Shown here: one piece after another, positions 6,734 to 12,390 of the stretch
Layout: every line of letters begins with the position of its first letter
Numbering within the stretch: position 1 is the stretch's first letter
DNA from: JAAYBY01 sp964465385
GTDB lineage: Bacteria > Bacillota > Clostridia > Saccharofermentanales > UBA5734
Assembly (NCBI GenBank): GCA_964465385.1
Contig: CAYXIM010000057.1
Location: 1 to 12,390 of the forward strand
Direction: 5' to 3'
Length of the DNA: 12,390 bases
Notes under the pieces: model-generated
Told to the model about the DNA's origin: nothing
Seen by the model: the letters and a program-made list of their open reading frames with translations, nothing else
The model's database searches: none
Made by a program: the position numbers and the translations under genes

Positions 6734-7126
6734 ATGAAAAACGCTCACAAAGAGGTGGGTTTCGACCAAGGTATTCTTAAGCGGATCGAAACATTTAACC
6801 GCGAACGCAACTGGGATCAGTTTCACAACCCAAAAGACTTGGCTATCTCTTTGTCGCTTGAAGCGGCAGAACTTTTGGAGTGTTTCCAATGGTCAGGAAA
6901 AGACCTGCACGTCCACAGCCAGCGAGAGGCAATCCTTGAAGAAGTGGCAGATGTACTCATTTATGCGCTGCAGCTGTGCCTTAAATTAGAGGTGGATCCG
7001 AGTCATATTATTCGTAAAAAACTGGATCAGAATGAACGAAAATACCCGGTAGAACAAGCGTTTGGTTCCGCGCAAAAATACACGGACCTGGGCAGAAAGC
7101 CAATCACAGACGAGGATGTGCCATGA
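6734..7126 (+). CDS. MazG-type nucleotide pyrophosphohydrolase
   Basis: A 130-residue all-alpha protein of the MazG/dUTPase-like superfamily, which hydrolyses (d)NTPs to NMP and pyrophosphate using Mg. The metal site is visible: E43-x-x-E46 (LSLEAAELLE) and, 23 residues later, E70-x-x-D73 (ILEEVADVLIYAL). The tail has the usual K-x-x-x-N-x-x-K-Y-P motif (residues 96-104), and R-N-W-D-Q-F (25-30) is the common N-terminal signature. It is a single-domain MazG-like form, not the tandem-domain E. coli MazG. Its TGA overlaps the ATG of the helicase gene by four bases (ATGA), so the two are made together. Paired with a nuclease-helicase rather than housekeeping genes, it may deplete or alter nucleotides during phage infection or clean up damaged NTPs; both are inference. 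It is not next to a MazF toxin. Confidence 0.9.
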   Translation: MKNAHKEVGFDQGILKRIETFNRERNWDQFHNPKDLAISLSLEAAELLECFQWSGKDLHVHSQREAILEEVADVLIYALQLCLKLEVDPSHIIRKKLDQNERKYPVEQAFGSAQKYTDLGRKPITDEDVP

Positions 7127-9069
7127 TTGTTTATCAGGCAACCAAGCGTTCTTTTATGATCGATTCCGAACAGGATCAGCTGGTGGAACGGATTTGCGAT
7201 CATTTCCAGCAGATGCTGGGCCATCCCAACCAGTCTGAGGTTCGCGCGTGGCACCAGTCCTTGAGTTATATGTACAAGGTTCTCAACGACCCCGCCTTAC
7301 CTGAAGATGCCGGTGTTGCGATTGAATTCAAGTTGCCTGGTTGTTCCAGGCGAGTGGATTTTATAGTGACAGGACTGGACGAAGAACAGACACATACAGC
7401 CGTAATTATTGAGCTCAAGCAATGGGAGGAAGCCAAGGCCATACCAGGAGCAGAAGGCATGGTTGAAACCTTCATCGGAGGCGGTATCCGCCCGGTGACA
7501 CACCCATCTTATCAGGCTTGGTCATATGCTTCATTTTTTAGAGACTATGCTGTAGCTGTCAGAGAAAAACCCATTCACCTGCATCCATGTACATACTTGC
7601 ATAATTATAAAAAACAGGACCCAGAAGACCTTTTGTCCCCCCACTACCGTTTCTATACAGATGCAGCACCACCGTTCATGAGAGGCGAAATCGATGCCTT
7701 GCGTGCCTTTATTGGTCAACGTATCCGGACCGGTGACCAGAAGCAAACGCTGTATTATATGGATCAAAGTGAGATCCGGCCGTCAAAGTCTTTTCAAGAT
7801 TTGCTGGCATCCATGCTGCAGGGCAATGAGGAGTTTGTTTTAATCGACAGCCAGCGTCTGGTTTTCGACACGGCCATGCTGATTGCTCATAGGCACAAGA
7901 AAAAGCAAAAAAAACAGGTGATGGTTGTTGAAGGAGGGCCAGGAACAGGCAAATCAGTCGTTGCCATTAACTTGCTGGTGAAGATGACCCAACAGGATTT
8001 GGTGGCCCAATATGTTACCAAAAATGCCGCACCACGACATGTCTATGAAGCCAGGCTGTCTGGTTCTCTGCGTAAAGGGCGAATCAGCACCCTTTTTCAA
8101 ACGTCCAGTGCGTATGTCAATGTGGAAGCGGATAGCTTTGATGTGCTGATCGCCGATGAATCTCACCGCTTGACGGATAAATCAGGGCTCTTTAGAAACA
8201 AGGGTGTGGATCAGGTCTTGGAGATCATCCGCGCAGCTCGCTTGTCCATCTTTTTTATCGATGAATCACAGCGAGTGACCACCACTGATTTTGGATCGAT
8301 TGATAAAATCAAGCACTTTGCCAAACAGGCGGGGGCAGAAATCACGCATATGTTTTTGGACTCGCAATTCAGATGTGACGGATCTGACGGTTACATTGCC
8401 TGGCTTGATGATGTGCTTGAGATTCGAAAAACAGCTCAAGACACATCTTTTCTGCATGACTATGATTTCCAGGTGTTCGATGATCCTAACCATATCAAAG
8501 AACATATCTATGCACATAATCAGGCACGCAATAAGGCGCGCCTTTTAGCTGGTTATTGTTGGGATTGGGAAAAAGACAAGCGGGCAGATCCTGAACATGC
8601 TGATATCGTGCTTGAACCCTTTAATTTTCGGATGAGCTGGAACCTAAACAACACGAGCACATGGGCCATTGATCCTGAATCAGTTGACCAAATCGGTTGT
8701 ATCCACACCTCGCAAGGCCTGGAATTTGATTATGTGGGCCTTATCATTGGCCTGGACCTACGATATGAAAACGGCCGTATCGTGACAGATCACACGAAAC
8801 GGGCCCGGACTGACCAGTCTCTGAAGGGCATTAAGACCCTGATGAAAAAAAACAAGCAAGCAGCGCTTGATCTGGCTGATGAACTGATTAAAAACACCTA
8901 TCGCACCTTGATGACCCGCGGGATGAAAGGTTGTTATGTTTATTGCCAGGACCAGGCTCTGGCTGATTATTTACGGTACCGATTGGCCCTCAAACCGGAG
9001 AACCAAATGGTGTGTTATCCGACAGGATCGATTGATGCCGCATTGATGGCGGCCGACGCTGATGATTAA
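7123..9069 (+). CDS. PD-(D/E)XK nuclease-like plus Schlafen group 3/DUF2075 SF1 helicase protein
   Basis: A 648-residue, probably cytoplasmic protein. Residues ~60-140 carry the order of motifs of a RecB/Cas4-like PD-(D/E)XK nuclease: E68, D79 (RRVDF), E97-x-K99 (IIELK) and Q131-x-x-x-Y135. Residues ~240-630 are an SF1 helicase of the Schlafen-g3/DUF2075 type: Walker A GGPGTGKS (271-278), Walker B/motif II D345-E346-S-H, motif III D380-E-S-Q, motif IV QFR (415-417), motif V HTSQGLEF (528-535), and motif VI Y-R-T-L-M-T-R (593-599) with arginine fingers. All key NTPase residues are intact, so it should be active. GAGG lies seven bases before the ATG, and the start overlaps the MazG stop. Known relatives are often in defence islands, and Schlafen proteins act on nucleic acids; an anti-phage or nucleic-acid surveillance role is inference. 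The whole 648 residues are intact, with no frameshift. Confidence 0.88.
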   Translation: MIVYQATKRSFMIDSEQDQLVERICDHFQQMLGHPNQSEVRAWHQSLSYMYKVLNDPALPEDAGVAIEFKLPGCSRRVDFIVTGLDEEQTHTAVIIELKQWEEAKAIPGAEGMVETFIGGGIRPVTHPSYQAWSYASFFRDYAVAVREKPIHLHPCTYLHNYKKQDPEDLLSPHYRFYTDAAPPFMRGEIDALRAFIGQRIRTGDQKQTLYYMDQSEIRPSKSFQDLLASMLQGNEEFVLIDSQRLVFDTAMLIAHRHKKKQKKQVMVVEGGPGTGKSVVAINLLVKMTQQDLVAQYVTKNAAPRHVYEARLSGSLRKGRISTLFQTSSAYVNVEADSFDVLIADESHRLTDKSGLFRNKGVDQVLEIIRAARLSIFFIDESQRVTTTDFGSIDKIKHFAKQAGAEITHMFLDSQFRCDGSDGYIAWLDDVLEIRKTAQDTSFLHDYDFQVFDDPNHIKEHIYAHNQARNKARLLAGYCWDWEKDKRADPEHADIVLEPFNFRMSWNLNNTSTWAIDPESVDQIGCIHTSQGLEFDYVGLIIGLDLRYENGRIVTDHTKRARTDQSLKGIKTLMKKNKQAALDLADELIKNTYRTLMTRGMKGCYVYCQDQALADYLRYRLALKPENQMVCYPTGSIDAALMAADADD

Positions 9070-9090
9070 ACATGCAGGAGCTCACCACAA

Positions 9091-9118
9091 GGGCTAATCG
9101 CTCAGCCCAGTCATTTTT
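9091..9118 (+). terminator. Weak candidate terminator after the helicase gene
   Basis: GGGCT (9091-9095) and AGCCC (9104-9108) form a 5-bp stem with an 8-nt loop, followed after five bases by TTTTT (9114-9118) inside the end of the convergent M24 gene. Short stem and offset T-run make it weak. Confidence 0.35.
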
Positions 9119-10337
9119 CTGAGATCCAGATATCGTTACAAAGCGTTGTGAGTTGTTCACACCCTTTTGACGTCAGCAGCACATTTTCTTCATTTTTAAG
9201 GGCGATGGTCTTTCGAGACAGGGGAAGGCTGCTGAACAGATCGCCTTCGATCGCCAAGGTCATCCCTTCTTGAATAGTTGCTTCATTCACATCGTTGATG
9301 ACCGGCGGCTCATGGATGGAAAGGCCAATGCCATGGCCTGCGAAAATAAAACGGTGTTTGTCTTGCTGCTGGACTTCTTGGGAAAAGCCCAAATCAATCA
9401 ATTTGCTCCTGAAAAAAGCGTAGAGATCACTGCATTTCATGCCGGGGCGCATGTAATTGATGAGCGCCATGTTGGCATCTCTTGCCCCATAATAAATACG
9501 CGACTTTTCTTTGCTGGGCTCTCCTATGGAAGCAATTCGGACAAAATCAGCCGTATACCCTTGATATGAGAAGCCACAGTCGATATAGATACAGTCACCT
9601 GTTCTAAACCGGTAGTCACTGGGAACACCATCCCATCCGATTGGGCTTTTGCCGTCCGCATGGATAAAAATAAACCAGGGGTTTCGAACACAGGCATCTG
9701 CACAGGTGACCATCTCTGCTGCGATAATTTGACCGAGCTCTTTTTCACTCATACCTGTTTTTACTTCTGCCAAGGCAACCTGGCAGGCTTGGCTGGTAAT
9801 TGTGACTGCTGTTCTGATTTTTTCAATTTCAAGCGGTGATTTGATGGACCGAATGGCATACATGAGATCAGTGGCATCTACAAACGCAGCTTGTGGCAAC
9901 AGCTCGTTTATCTTGGTGTAGAAAGGTTGTGTAAAGCCCATGCGTTCGTAAAGATTGATTTCCGCACCAATGCGCCCACGATCGGCTTTGTGTTGCTTGA
10001 TAACGGCAGCAAGTGCTTTCACACCTTCCAGATCATTGAAGCTCTTGACAAACCGTATGTCTGAAAAAGCAGCTGTCTCAGAACAGCCCTTCAGGCTTTC
10101 TTGCATAATAAGCACAGGTTCTTCTTCTTCGCGGGCTGGGATCACGACACATTGTGTAGCCTCCGCAAAACCATGCGTCCAGGCGCCGTGCAAGAGGCCG
10201 CTGGTGTATTCAACATTATGCTGATTAGCCAAGACAAGGGCATCAAGATCAGCCTCCTGCAGGCTTCGTCTGATTTGAAACAACCGATGCTGGTACTCTG
10301 ATAAGGGGAAATAGTGCTGGTGTTTTGGTTCTTTCAT
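9111..10337 (-). CDS. M24 family metallopeptidase (Xaa-Pro aminopeptidase/creatinase fold)
   Basis: A 408-residue, leaderless, probably cytoplasmic protein. It has the two-part layout of prolidase/aminopeptidase P/creatinase proteins: an N-terminal creatinase-like domain (residues ~15-165) with the N-V-x-Y-x-S-G motif (41-47), and a pita-bread C-terminal domain (~170-400). All five metal ligands are present: D253 (YIDCGF), D264 (YTADFVR), H335 (AGHGIG), E364 (LAIEGD) and E383 (NEENVLLT); the second conserved His is in IHEPP (342). It should therefore be an active dinuclear metalloenzyme, more likely a peptidase than creatinase, which lacks the full metal site. Whether it cleaves Xaa-Pro peptides cannot be told. 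The start has GGAG 11 bases upstream. It converges on the helicase gene and diverges from the PLP enzyme at 10559. No clear minus-strand promoter was found. Confidence 0.9.
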   Translation of the reverse strand: MKEPKHQHYFPLSEYQHRLFQIRRSLQEADLDALVLANQHNVEYTSGLLHGAWTHGFAEATQCVVIPAREEEEPVLIMQESLKGCSETAAFSDIRFVKSFNDLEGVKALAAVIKQHKADRGRIGAEINLYERMGFTQPFYTKINELLPQAAFVDATDLMYAIRSIKSPLEIEKIRTAVTITSQACQVALAEVKTGMSEKELGQIIAAEMVTCADACVRNPWFIFIHADGKSPIGWDGVPSDYRFRTGDCIYIDCGFSYQGYTADFVRIASIGEPSKEKSRIYYGARDANMALINYMRPGMKCSDLYAFFRSKLIDLGFSQEVQQQDKHRFIFAGHGIGLSIHEPPVINDVNEATIQEGMTLAIEGDLFSSLPLSRKTIALKNEENVLLTSKGCEQLTTLCNDIWISEK

Positions 10338-10374
10338 ACAGTCTGACTCTCCAAATCTGTTTGAAGCTGGCTAG

Positions 10375-10431
10375 TTAGCCTTTATATCCCTTGTAGACAC
10401 CGTGGTATTTGGCAGAAAAAGGTTCGATCAT
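10375..10431 (-). other. Possible 18-codon ORF or gene remnant upstream of the M24 gene
   Basis: On the minus strand an ATG at 10431 opens 18 codons ending in SAKYHGVYKGYKG and TAA, 37 bases before the M24 start. The residues look protein-like (basic, Tyr/Gly-rich end), and the frame stays open upstream, but no ribosome site is properly spaced. It could be a decayed gene end, a leader peptide or chance. Confidence 0.2.
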
Positions 10432-10447
10432 TTCCTTACCGGGCAGA

Positions 10448-10476
10448 TTCAACACCCTTGCGATTTGCGGTATACT
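10448..10476 (+). promoter_or_regulatory. Candidate promoter of the D-cysteine desulfhydrase-like gene
   Basis: TATACT (10471-10476) is one mismatch from the -10 consensus. The hexamer 17 bases upstream, TTCAAC, is a poor -35. Transcription near 10483 would leave a leader of about 75 bases. Confidence 0.45.
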
Positions 10477-10487
10477 GGGTTTTGAGA

Positions 10488-10524
10488 TCGCATGTGACCA
10501 ACACGTGCAACAGGATGCGACGTG
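10488..10524 (+). promoter_or_regulatory. Structured leader of the PLP-enzyme gene with alternative pairings
   Basis: Three helices can form, and they compete for the same bases. GCATGTG (10490-10496) with CACGTGC (10502-10508) gives a 7-bp hairpin with one G-U. TCGCAT (10488-10493) pairs with ATGCGA (10515-10520). CACGT (10502-10506) pairs with ACGTG (10520-10524). They precede the Shine-Dalgarno at 10545. No known riboswitch is recognised. Confidence 0.35.
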
Positions 10525-10558
10525 AAAAAACCAAGCTGTATCCTGAGGAGAGTATACC

Positions 10559-11542
10559 ATGGACCTCAAACAGTTTCCCAAGATCACAGTAGTGGATCAA
10601 GCGACCCCTTTGCAGGAGTTGACCCGGCTGCGCCAGACGCTAGGTTGTAAACCACGTCTTTTTGTGAAACGGGATGACACCACAACGCTAGGACTGGGTG
10701 GCAACAAGAACCGCAAGCTCCAGTACATCATGGCGCAGGCCATGCAGCAGCAGGCCGATACCGTGATCACAACTGGTGGTGTCCAATCCAACCATTGCAG
10801 GCAGACCCTGGCTTTTGCGAACCATTTGGGGATGGCGTGCCATTTGGTCCTGATGGGCGATGAGCCATCGGTTTATCAAGGCAACGCCTTGCTTTTTAAA
10901 CTGCTGGGGGCCACACTTCACTTTATTGGTAAAAAAGGGGATGCAACAGCTGAAATGGCTGCCCTTGCAGGCCACTTGCGGAAAGCAGGCAACACACCCT
11001 ATGTGATCCCGCTGGGGGGATCAACCCCTTTGGGTACGCTTGGTTACATCGAGGTGGTACCTGAGCTTTTGGCTCAAGCAAAAGCTCAGGGTGTCAGCTT
11101 CCAACATTGTTTTGTGGCAAACGGTTCGTGCGGCACACAGGCAGGCCTTGAAATCGGTAGTCGCACCTTTTGCCCATCCATGAAGATCCATGGCATCTCT
11201 GTCAACCATACGAGCAATGTACATCAACGGCAGTTGGTGAAGCTAGTCGAGGAGACCTATGGCCTGTTGGGGATAACAAACAAGCTGCAAGCGTCTGACT
11301 TTGTGGTTCATGACCAATTCGTGGGTGAAGGTTATGCGATCCCCACCCCGGCCGGAGATGAAGCCATCCACTTGTGTGCGCTCACAGAAGGCTTGCTGCT
11401 GGACCCGGTTTATACCGGAAAAGCCTTGGCAGGCCTGATTCATTTGTTGCGCCAGGGGGCTTTGGATGACGCCGAAGCGATCTTGTTTGTTCACACAGGT
11501 GGCTCACCCGCTCTCTTTGCCTTGGCTGAGCATTTTCAATAA
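10559..11542 (+). CDS. dcyD: PLP-dependent D-cysteine desulfhydrase / ACC deaminase family protein
   Basis: A 327-residue fold-type II PLP enzyme. Family members break D-cysteine (or 1-aminocyclopropane-1-carboxylate) down to a keto acid, ammonia and, for D-Cys, H2S. The PLP lysine is K50 in the signature GGNKNRKL (47-54). The substrate Ser-Asn of Q-S-N-H lies at 76-79, the phosphate-binding loop is NGSCGTQAG (188-196), D-P-V-Y-T-G-K near residue 283 matches the family, and HTGG (311-314) is the conserved end. The loop's second Gly is Cys191, which is unusual. Length and motifs favour D-cysteine desulfhydrase (DcyD) over ACC deaminase, but the two are hard to tell apart. GAGGAG sits eight bases before the ATG. 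It is divergent from the M24 gene; a joint role in amino-acid salvage is possible. A terminator overlaps its stop codon. Confidence 0.85.
   Translation: MDLKQFPKITVVDQATPLQELTRLRQTLGCKPRLFVKRDDTTTLGLGGNKNRKLQYIMAQAMQQQADTVITTGGVQSNHCRQTLAFANHLGMACHLVLMGDEPSVYQGNALLFKLLGATLHFIGKKGDATAEMAALAGHLRKAGNTPYVIPLGGSTPLGTLGYIEVVPELLAQAKAQGVSFQHCFVANGSCGTQAGLEIGSRTFCPSMKIHGISVNHTSNVHQRQLVKLVEETYGLLGITNKLQASDFVVHDQFVGEGYAIPTPAGDEAIHLCALTEGLLLDPVYTGKALAGLIHLLRQGALDDAEAILFVHTGGSPALFALAEHFQ
11060..11090 (+). repeat. Perfect 12-bp hairpin inside the PLP-enzyme gene
   Basis: CCTGAGCTTTTG (11060-11071) and CAAAAGCTCAGG (11079-11090) are perfect inverted repeats around a 7-nt loop. They encode the helix PELLAQAKAQG, so the symmetry may be partly a by-product of Ala/Gln codons. 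Confidence 0.5.
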
Positions 11543-11556
11543 CGGCCAACTTTTTT
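11522..11556 (+). terminator. Intrinsic terminator overlapping the stop of the PLP-enzyme gene
   Basis: TTGGCTG (11522-11528) pairs with CGGCCAA (11543-11549), with one G-U, around a 14-nt loop that includes the TAA. C and six Ts (11551-11556) follow. The loop is long, but stem and T-run suit rho-independent termination. Confidence 0.55.
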
Positions 11557-11589
11557 CGAACCAGCCAGCGGATTGAGGGGGGTGAATGG

Positions 11590-11949
11590 CTAGCCAACCA
11601 CCTTAATGGCGCTGGCATCAATTTGAGCTGGATAACTTTCACGAATCAAACCATTGTAGGTTATTTCAAGCGTCTGCCCCGGAACAAGATCAGCCAGAGC
11701 CATGTCATTGCCATTGGCATCGATGACGGTGGCGTTTTCAGCGTGGACCGTGATTTTGTCGGCCGATCGGTATTCAGCGGCATCTTTGTGGGGTTCAACC
11801 AGCAAAGGTTGGCTGCCGCCTTCGAGCACGACTGCTGAAAAAACCATTGTTTTATCAGTGGGTTGAGAGCCTGCTGTTTCACCTGCACGGCAGGAAACCA
11901 ATAAAAGCACCAGGCCAGTCAGGAGAAAAAAAGATACAAAACGCCTCAT
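11590..11949 (-). CDS. Small DUF3221-like lipoprotein
   Basis: A 119-residue protein with a basic start, a hydrophobic signal segment and the lipobox Leu-Val-Ser-Cys, predicting lipidation at Cys20. The exported part (~37-118) has short beta strands and the features of the DUF3221/YobA-type OB-like fold: A-V-V-L-E near 41-45, T-V-I-D-A-N-G-N-D near 74-82, L-V-P-G-Q-T-L-E-I-T-Y-N-G near 87-99, then E-S-Y-P-A-Q near residue 104. This is a common family of small Firmicute lipoproteins of unknown function. It has a good ribosome site (AGAGGTG on the minus strand, 11955-11961, about five bases from the ATG). It stands alone, converging with the PLP-enzyme gene. Function is unknown. Confidence 0.8.
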   Translation of the reverse strand: MRRFVSFFLLTGLVLLLVSCRAGETAGSQPTDKTMVFSAVVLEGGSQPLLVEPHKDAAEYRSADKITVHAENATVIDANGNDMALADLVPGQTLEITYNGLIRESYPAQIDASAIKVVG

Positions 11950-11963
11950 GAGATCACCTCTTG

Positions 11964-11977
11964 TTGCATGGATGCAA
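11964..11977. promoter_or_regulatory. Palindrome TTGCAT-GG-ATGCAA before the small lipoprotein gene
   Basis: Perfect 6-bp arms lie between the ribosome site and a minus-strand TATAAC (11981-11986), which could be a -10 box though no -35 is clear. It may be an operator at or just after the transcription start. Confidence 0.35.
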
Positions 11978-12077
11978 GCTGTTATATGGTTGCCTGTAGG
12001 TTAGACGAAAAAACCACCCAGCAGGTTCCAAAGACAAAAAGCAGACACAAACAATGCTGTTTGAATTTCCGATAAGG

Positions 12078-12094
12078 TGTGTTTAATTAACACA
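12078..12094. repeat. Inverted repeat TGTGTT-N5-AACACA
   Basis: Perfect 6-bp arms around TAATT, in the AT-rich gap between the lipoprotein gene and the tRNA terminator. It could be a binding site; no partner is identified. Confidence 0.3.
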
Positions 12095-12099
12095 TAAAT

Positions 12100-12135
12100 A
12101 TAAACGCTTGATCCAAGAGTGTTTCAAGCGTTTAT
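12100..12135. terminator. Strong, probably bidirectional terminator after tRNA-Arg
   Basis: Perfect 12-bp arms ATAAACGCTTGA (12100-12111) and TCAAGCGTTTAT (12124-12135) enclose a 12-nt loop. On the minus strand the stem starts three bases after the tRNA CCA end and finishes in a U-rich stretch. On the plus strand it also ends in TTTATTTT, so it may stop transcription both ways. Confidence 0.75.
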
Positions 12136-12137
12136 TT

Positions 12138-12214
12138 TGGTGATCCCGGGAGGATTCGAACCTCCGGCCTGCGGTTTAGGAAACCGACGCTCTATCCTGC
12201 TGAGCTACGGGACC
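12138..12214 (-). tRNA. tRNA-Arg, anticodon CCT, with encoded CCA
   Basis: Read on the minus strand, the 77 bases start GGTCCCG and end CGGGATC-A-CCA, giving a 7-bp acceptor stem (one G-U) and a genome-encoded CCA tail. The D arm GCTC/GAGC, the anticodon loop TTCCTAA with anticodon CCT, and the T arm GGAGG-TTCGAAT-CCTCC are all canonical. The outer anticodon-stem pair (27-43) is a U-C mismatch. It decodes the AGG arginine codon. It has its own promoter and terminator and is a single-gene unit. tRNA genes are common integration sites, but no integrase or duplicated tRNA end is seen here. Confidence 0.97.
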
Positions 12215-12226
12215 GAAAGCATACCC

Positions 12227-12255
12227 ATTGTAAAAAAAGGATGAGGCGCTGTCAA
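12227..12255 (-). promoter_or_regulatory. Consensus promoter of tRNA-Arg
   Basis: On the minus strand TTGACA (12255-12250), 17 bases, then TACAAT (12232-12227). The -35 is perfect and the -10 has one mismatch. The start would fall only a few bases before the mature tRNA 5' end at 12214. Confidence 0.85.
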
Positions 12256-12261
12256 TTGCCT

Positions 12262-12289
12262 GTCTGATCAGTGTATCTAGTCTGATCAG
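12262..12289. repeat. Tandem GTCTGATCAG repeats between divergent promoters
   Basis: Two identical 10-base copies (12262-12271 and 12280-12289), 18 bases apart, each contain the perfect palindrome CTGATCAG. They lie just upstream of the tRNA -35 box and ~40-60 bases upstream of the -10 box of the gene to the right. This is the layout of paired operators. Confidence 0.5.
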
Positions 12290-12305
12290 CTGGCGTCAGA
12301 TATGT

Positions 12306-12334
12306 TTTTATTTTCAAGCGCCTTCTCGTATAAT
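12306..12334 (+). promoter_or_regulatory. Candidate promoter of the right-edge gene
   Basis: TATAAT (12329-12334) is a perfect -10. The hexamer 17 bases upstream, TTTTAT, is a weak -35. The transcript would start about 20 bases before the ATG at 12364. Confidence 0.5.
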
Positions 12335-12363
12335 GGGAAGCATCGAACAGATTGGGATGAAGC

Positions 12364-12390
12364 ATGAAGCAGGAGCAGGTCAAAGATAAA
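12364..12390 (+). CDS. First nine codons of a gene leaving the window
   Basis: ATG at 12364 follows GGGATGA (12354-12360) and a good -10 box, and opens MKQEQVKDK without a stop before the edge. The ribosome site is modest. Too little is visible to name it. Confidence 0.45.

Noticed and set aside
6734..7126. MazG as part of a MazEF toxin-antitoxin locus
   Set aside because: The neighbours are a helicase and metabolic genes; no MazE- or MazF-like frame is present.
9111..10337. Creatinase
   Set aside because: Creatinase shares the fold but lacks the complete five-residue metal site, which is intact here; a metallopeptidase is more likely.
12138..12214. tRNA-Arg as an integration site for a mobile element
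   Set aside because: No integrase, no repeated tRNA 3' end and no change in gene style next to it.

Overview
The window looks like chromosome of a mid-GC, low-to-moderate-complexity Firmicute, most likely an anaerobic clostridial lineage. The reasons are strong Shine-Dalgarno sites, good TTGACA/TATAAT-type promoters, lipoproteins with Thr/Ala/Glu-rich linkers after the lipid-bearing cysteine, and a CUT1 sugar ABC operon with no ATPase gene of its own. This taxonomic call is inference from style, not from a marker gene.

Left part (1-6657): the 3' end of an unrecognised protein with a long Thr/Ser/Gln-rich linker. A very good promoter (732-760) then opens a sugar-uptake operon: substrate-binding lipoprotein (843-2213), a perfect 13-bp (up to 16-bp) intercistronic hairpin, and two CUT1 permeases that overlap by one base. 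An intrinsic terminator follows, then a five-bladed beta-propeller glycosidase-like protein (4232-5647) and a MtaA/CmuA-type member of the URO-D superfamily with a visible H-x-C...C zinc site (5662-6657). The likely logic is import of an oligosaccharide or glycoside, cleavage by the propeller enzyme, and possible handling of a methyl or methoxy group by the MtaA-like protein. No corrinoid protein, regulator or ATPase is in the window.

Middle (6658-9069): an extended -10 promoter drives a tight two-gene unit, a MazG-type NTP pyrophosphohydrolase whose stop overlaps (ATGA) the start of a 648-residue protein. The latter joins an N-terminal PD-(D/E)XK nuclease-like domain to a Schlafen-group-3/DUF2075 SF1 helicase domain. 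This is the best candidate for an uncharacterised system (nucleotide hydrolase plus nuclease-helicase, possibly anti-phage).

Right part (9070-12390): an M24 aminopeptidase/creatinase-family gene (minus strand), divergent from a D-cysteine desulfhydrase/ACC deaminase-family gene (plus strand) with a potentially structured leader. Then come a small DUF3221-like lipoprotein (minus), a tRNA-Arg(CCT) with encoded CCA, its own perfect promoter and terminator (minus), and the first nine codons of a further gene at the right edge. Between the last two lie tandem GTCTGATCAG repeats. No gene-free stretch exceeds 300 bases; the longest (611-842 and 10338-10558) hold promoters and inverted repeats. I see no transposase, integrase, CRISPR array or rRNA.
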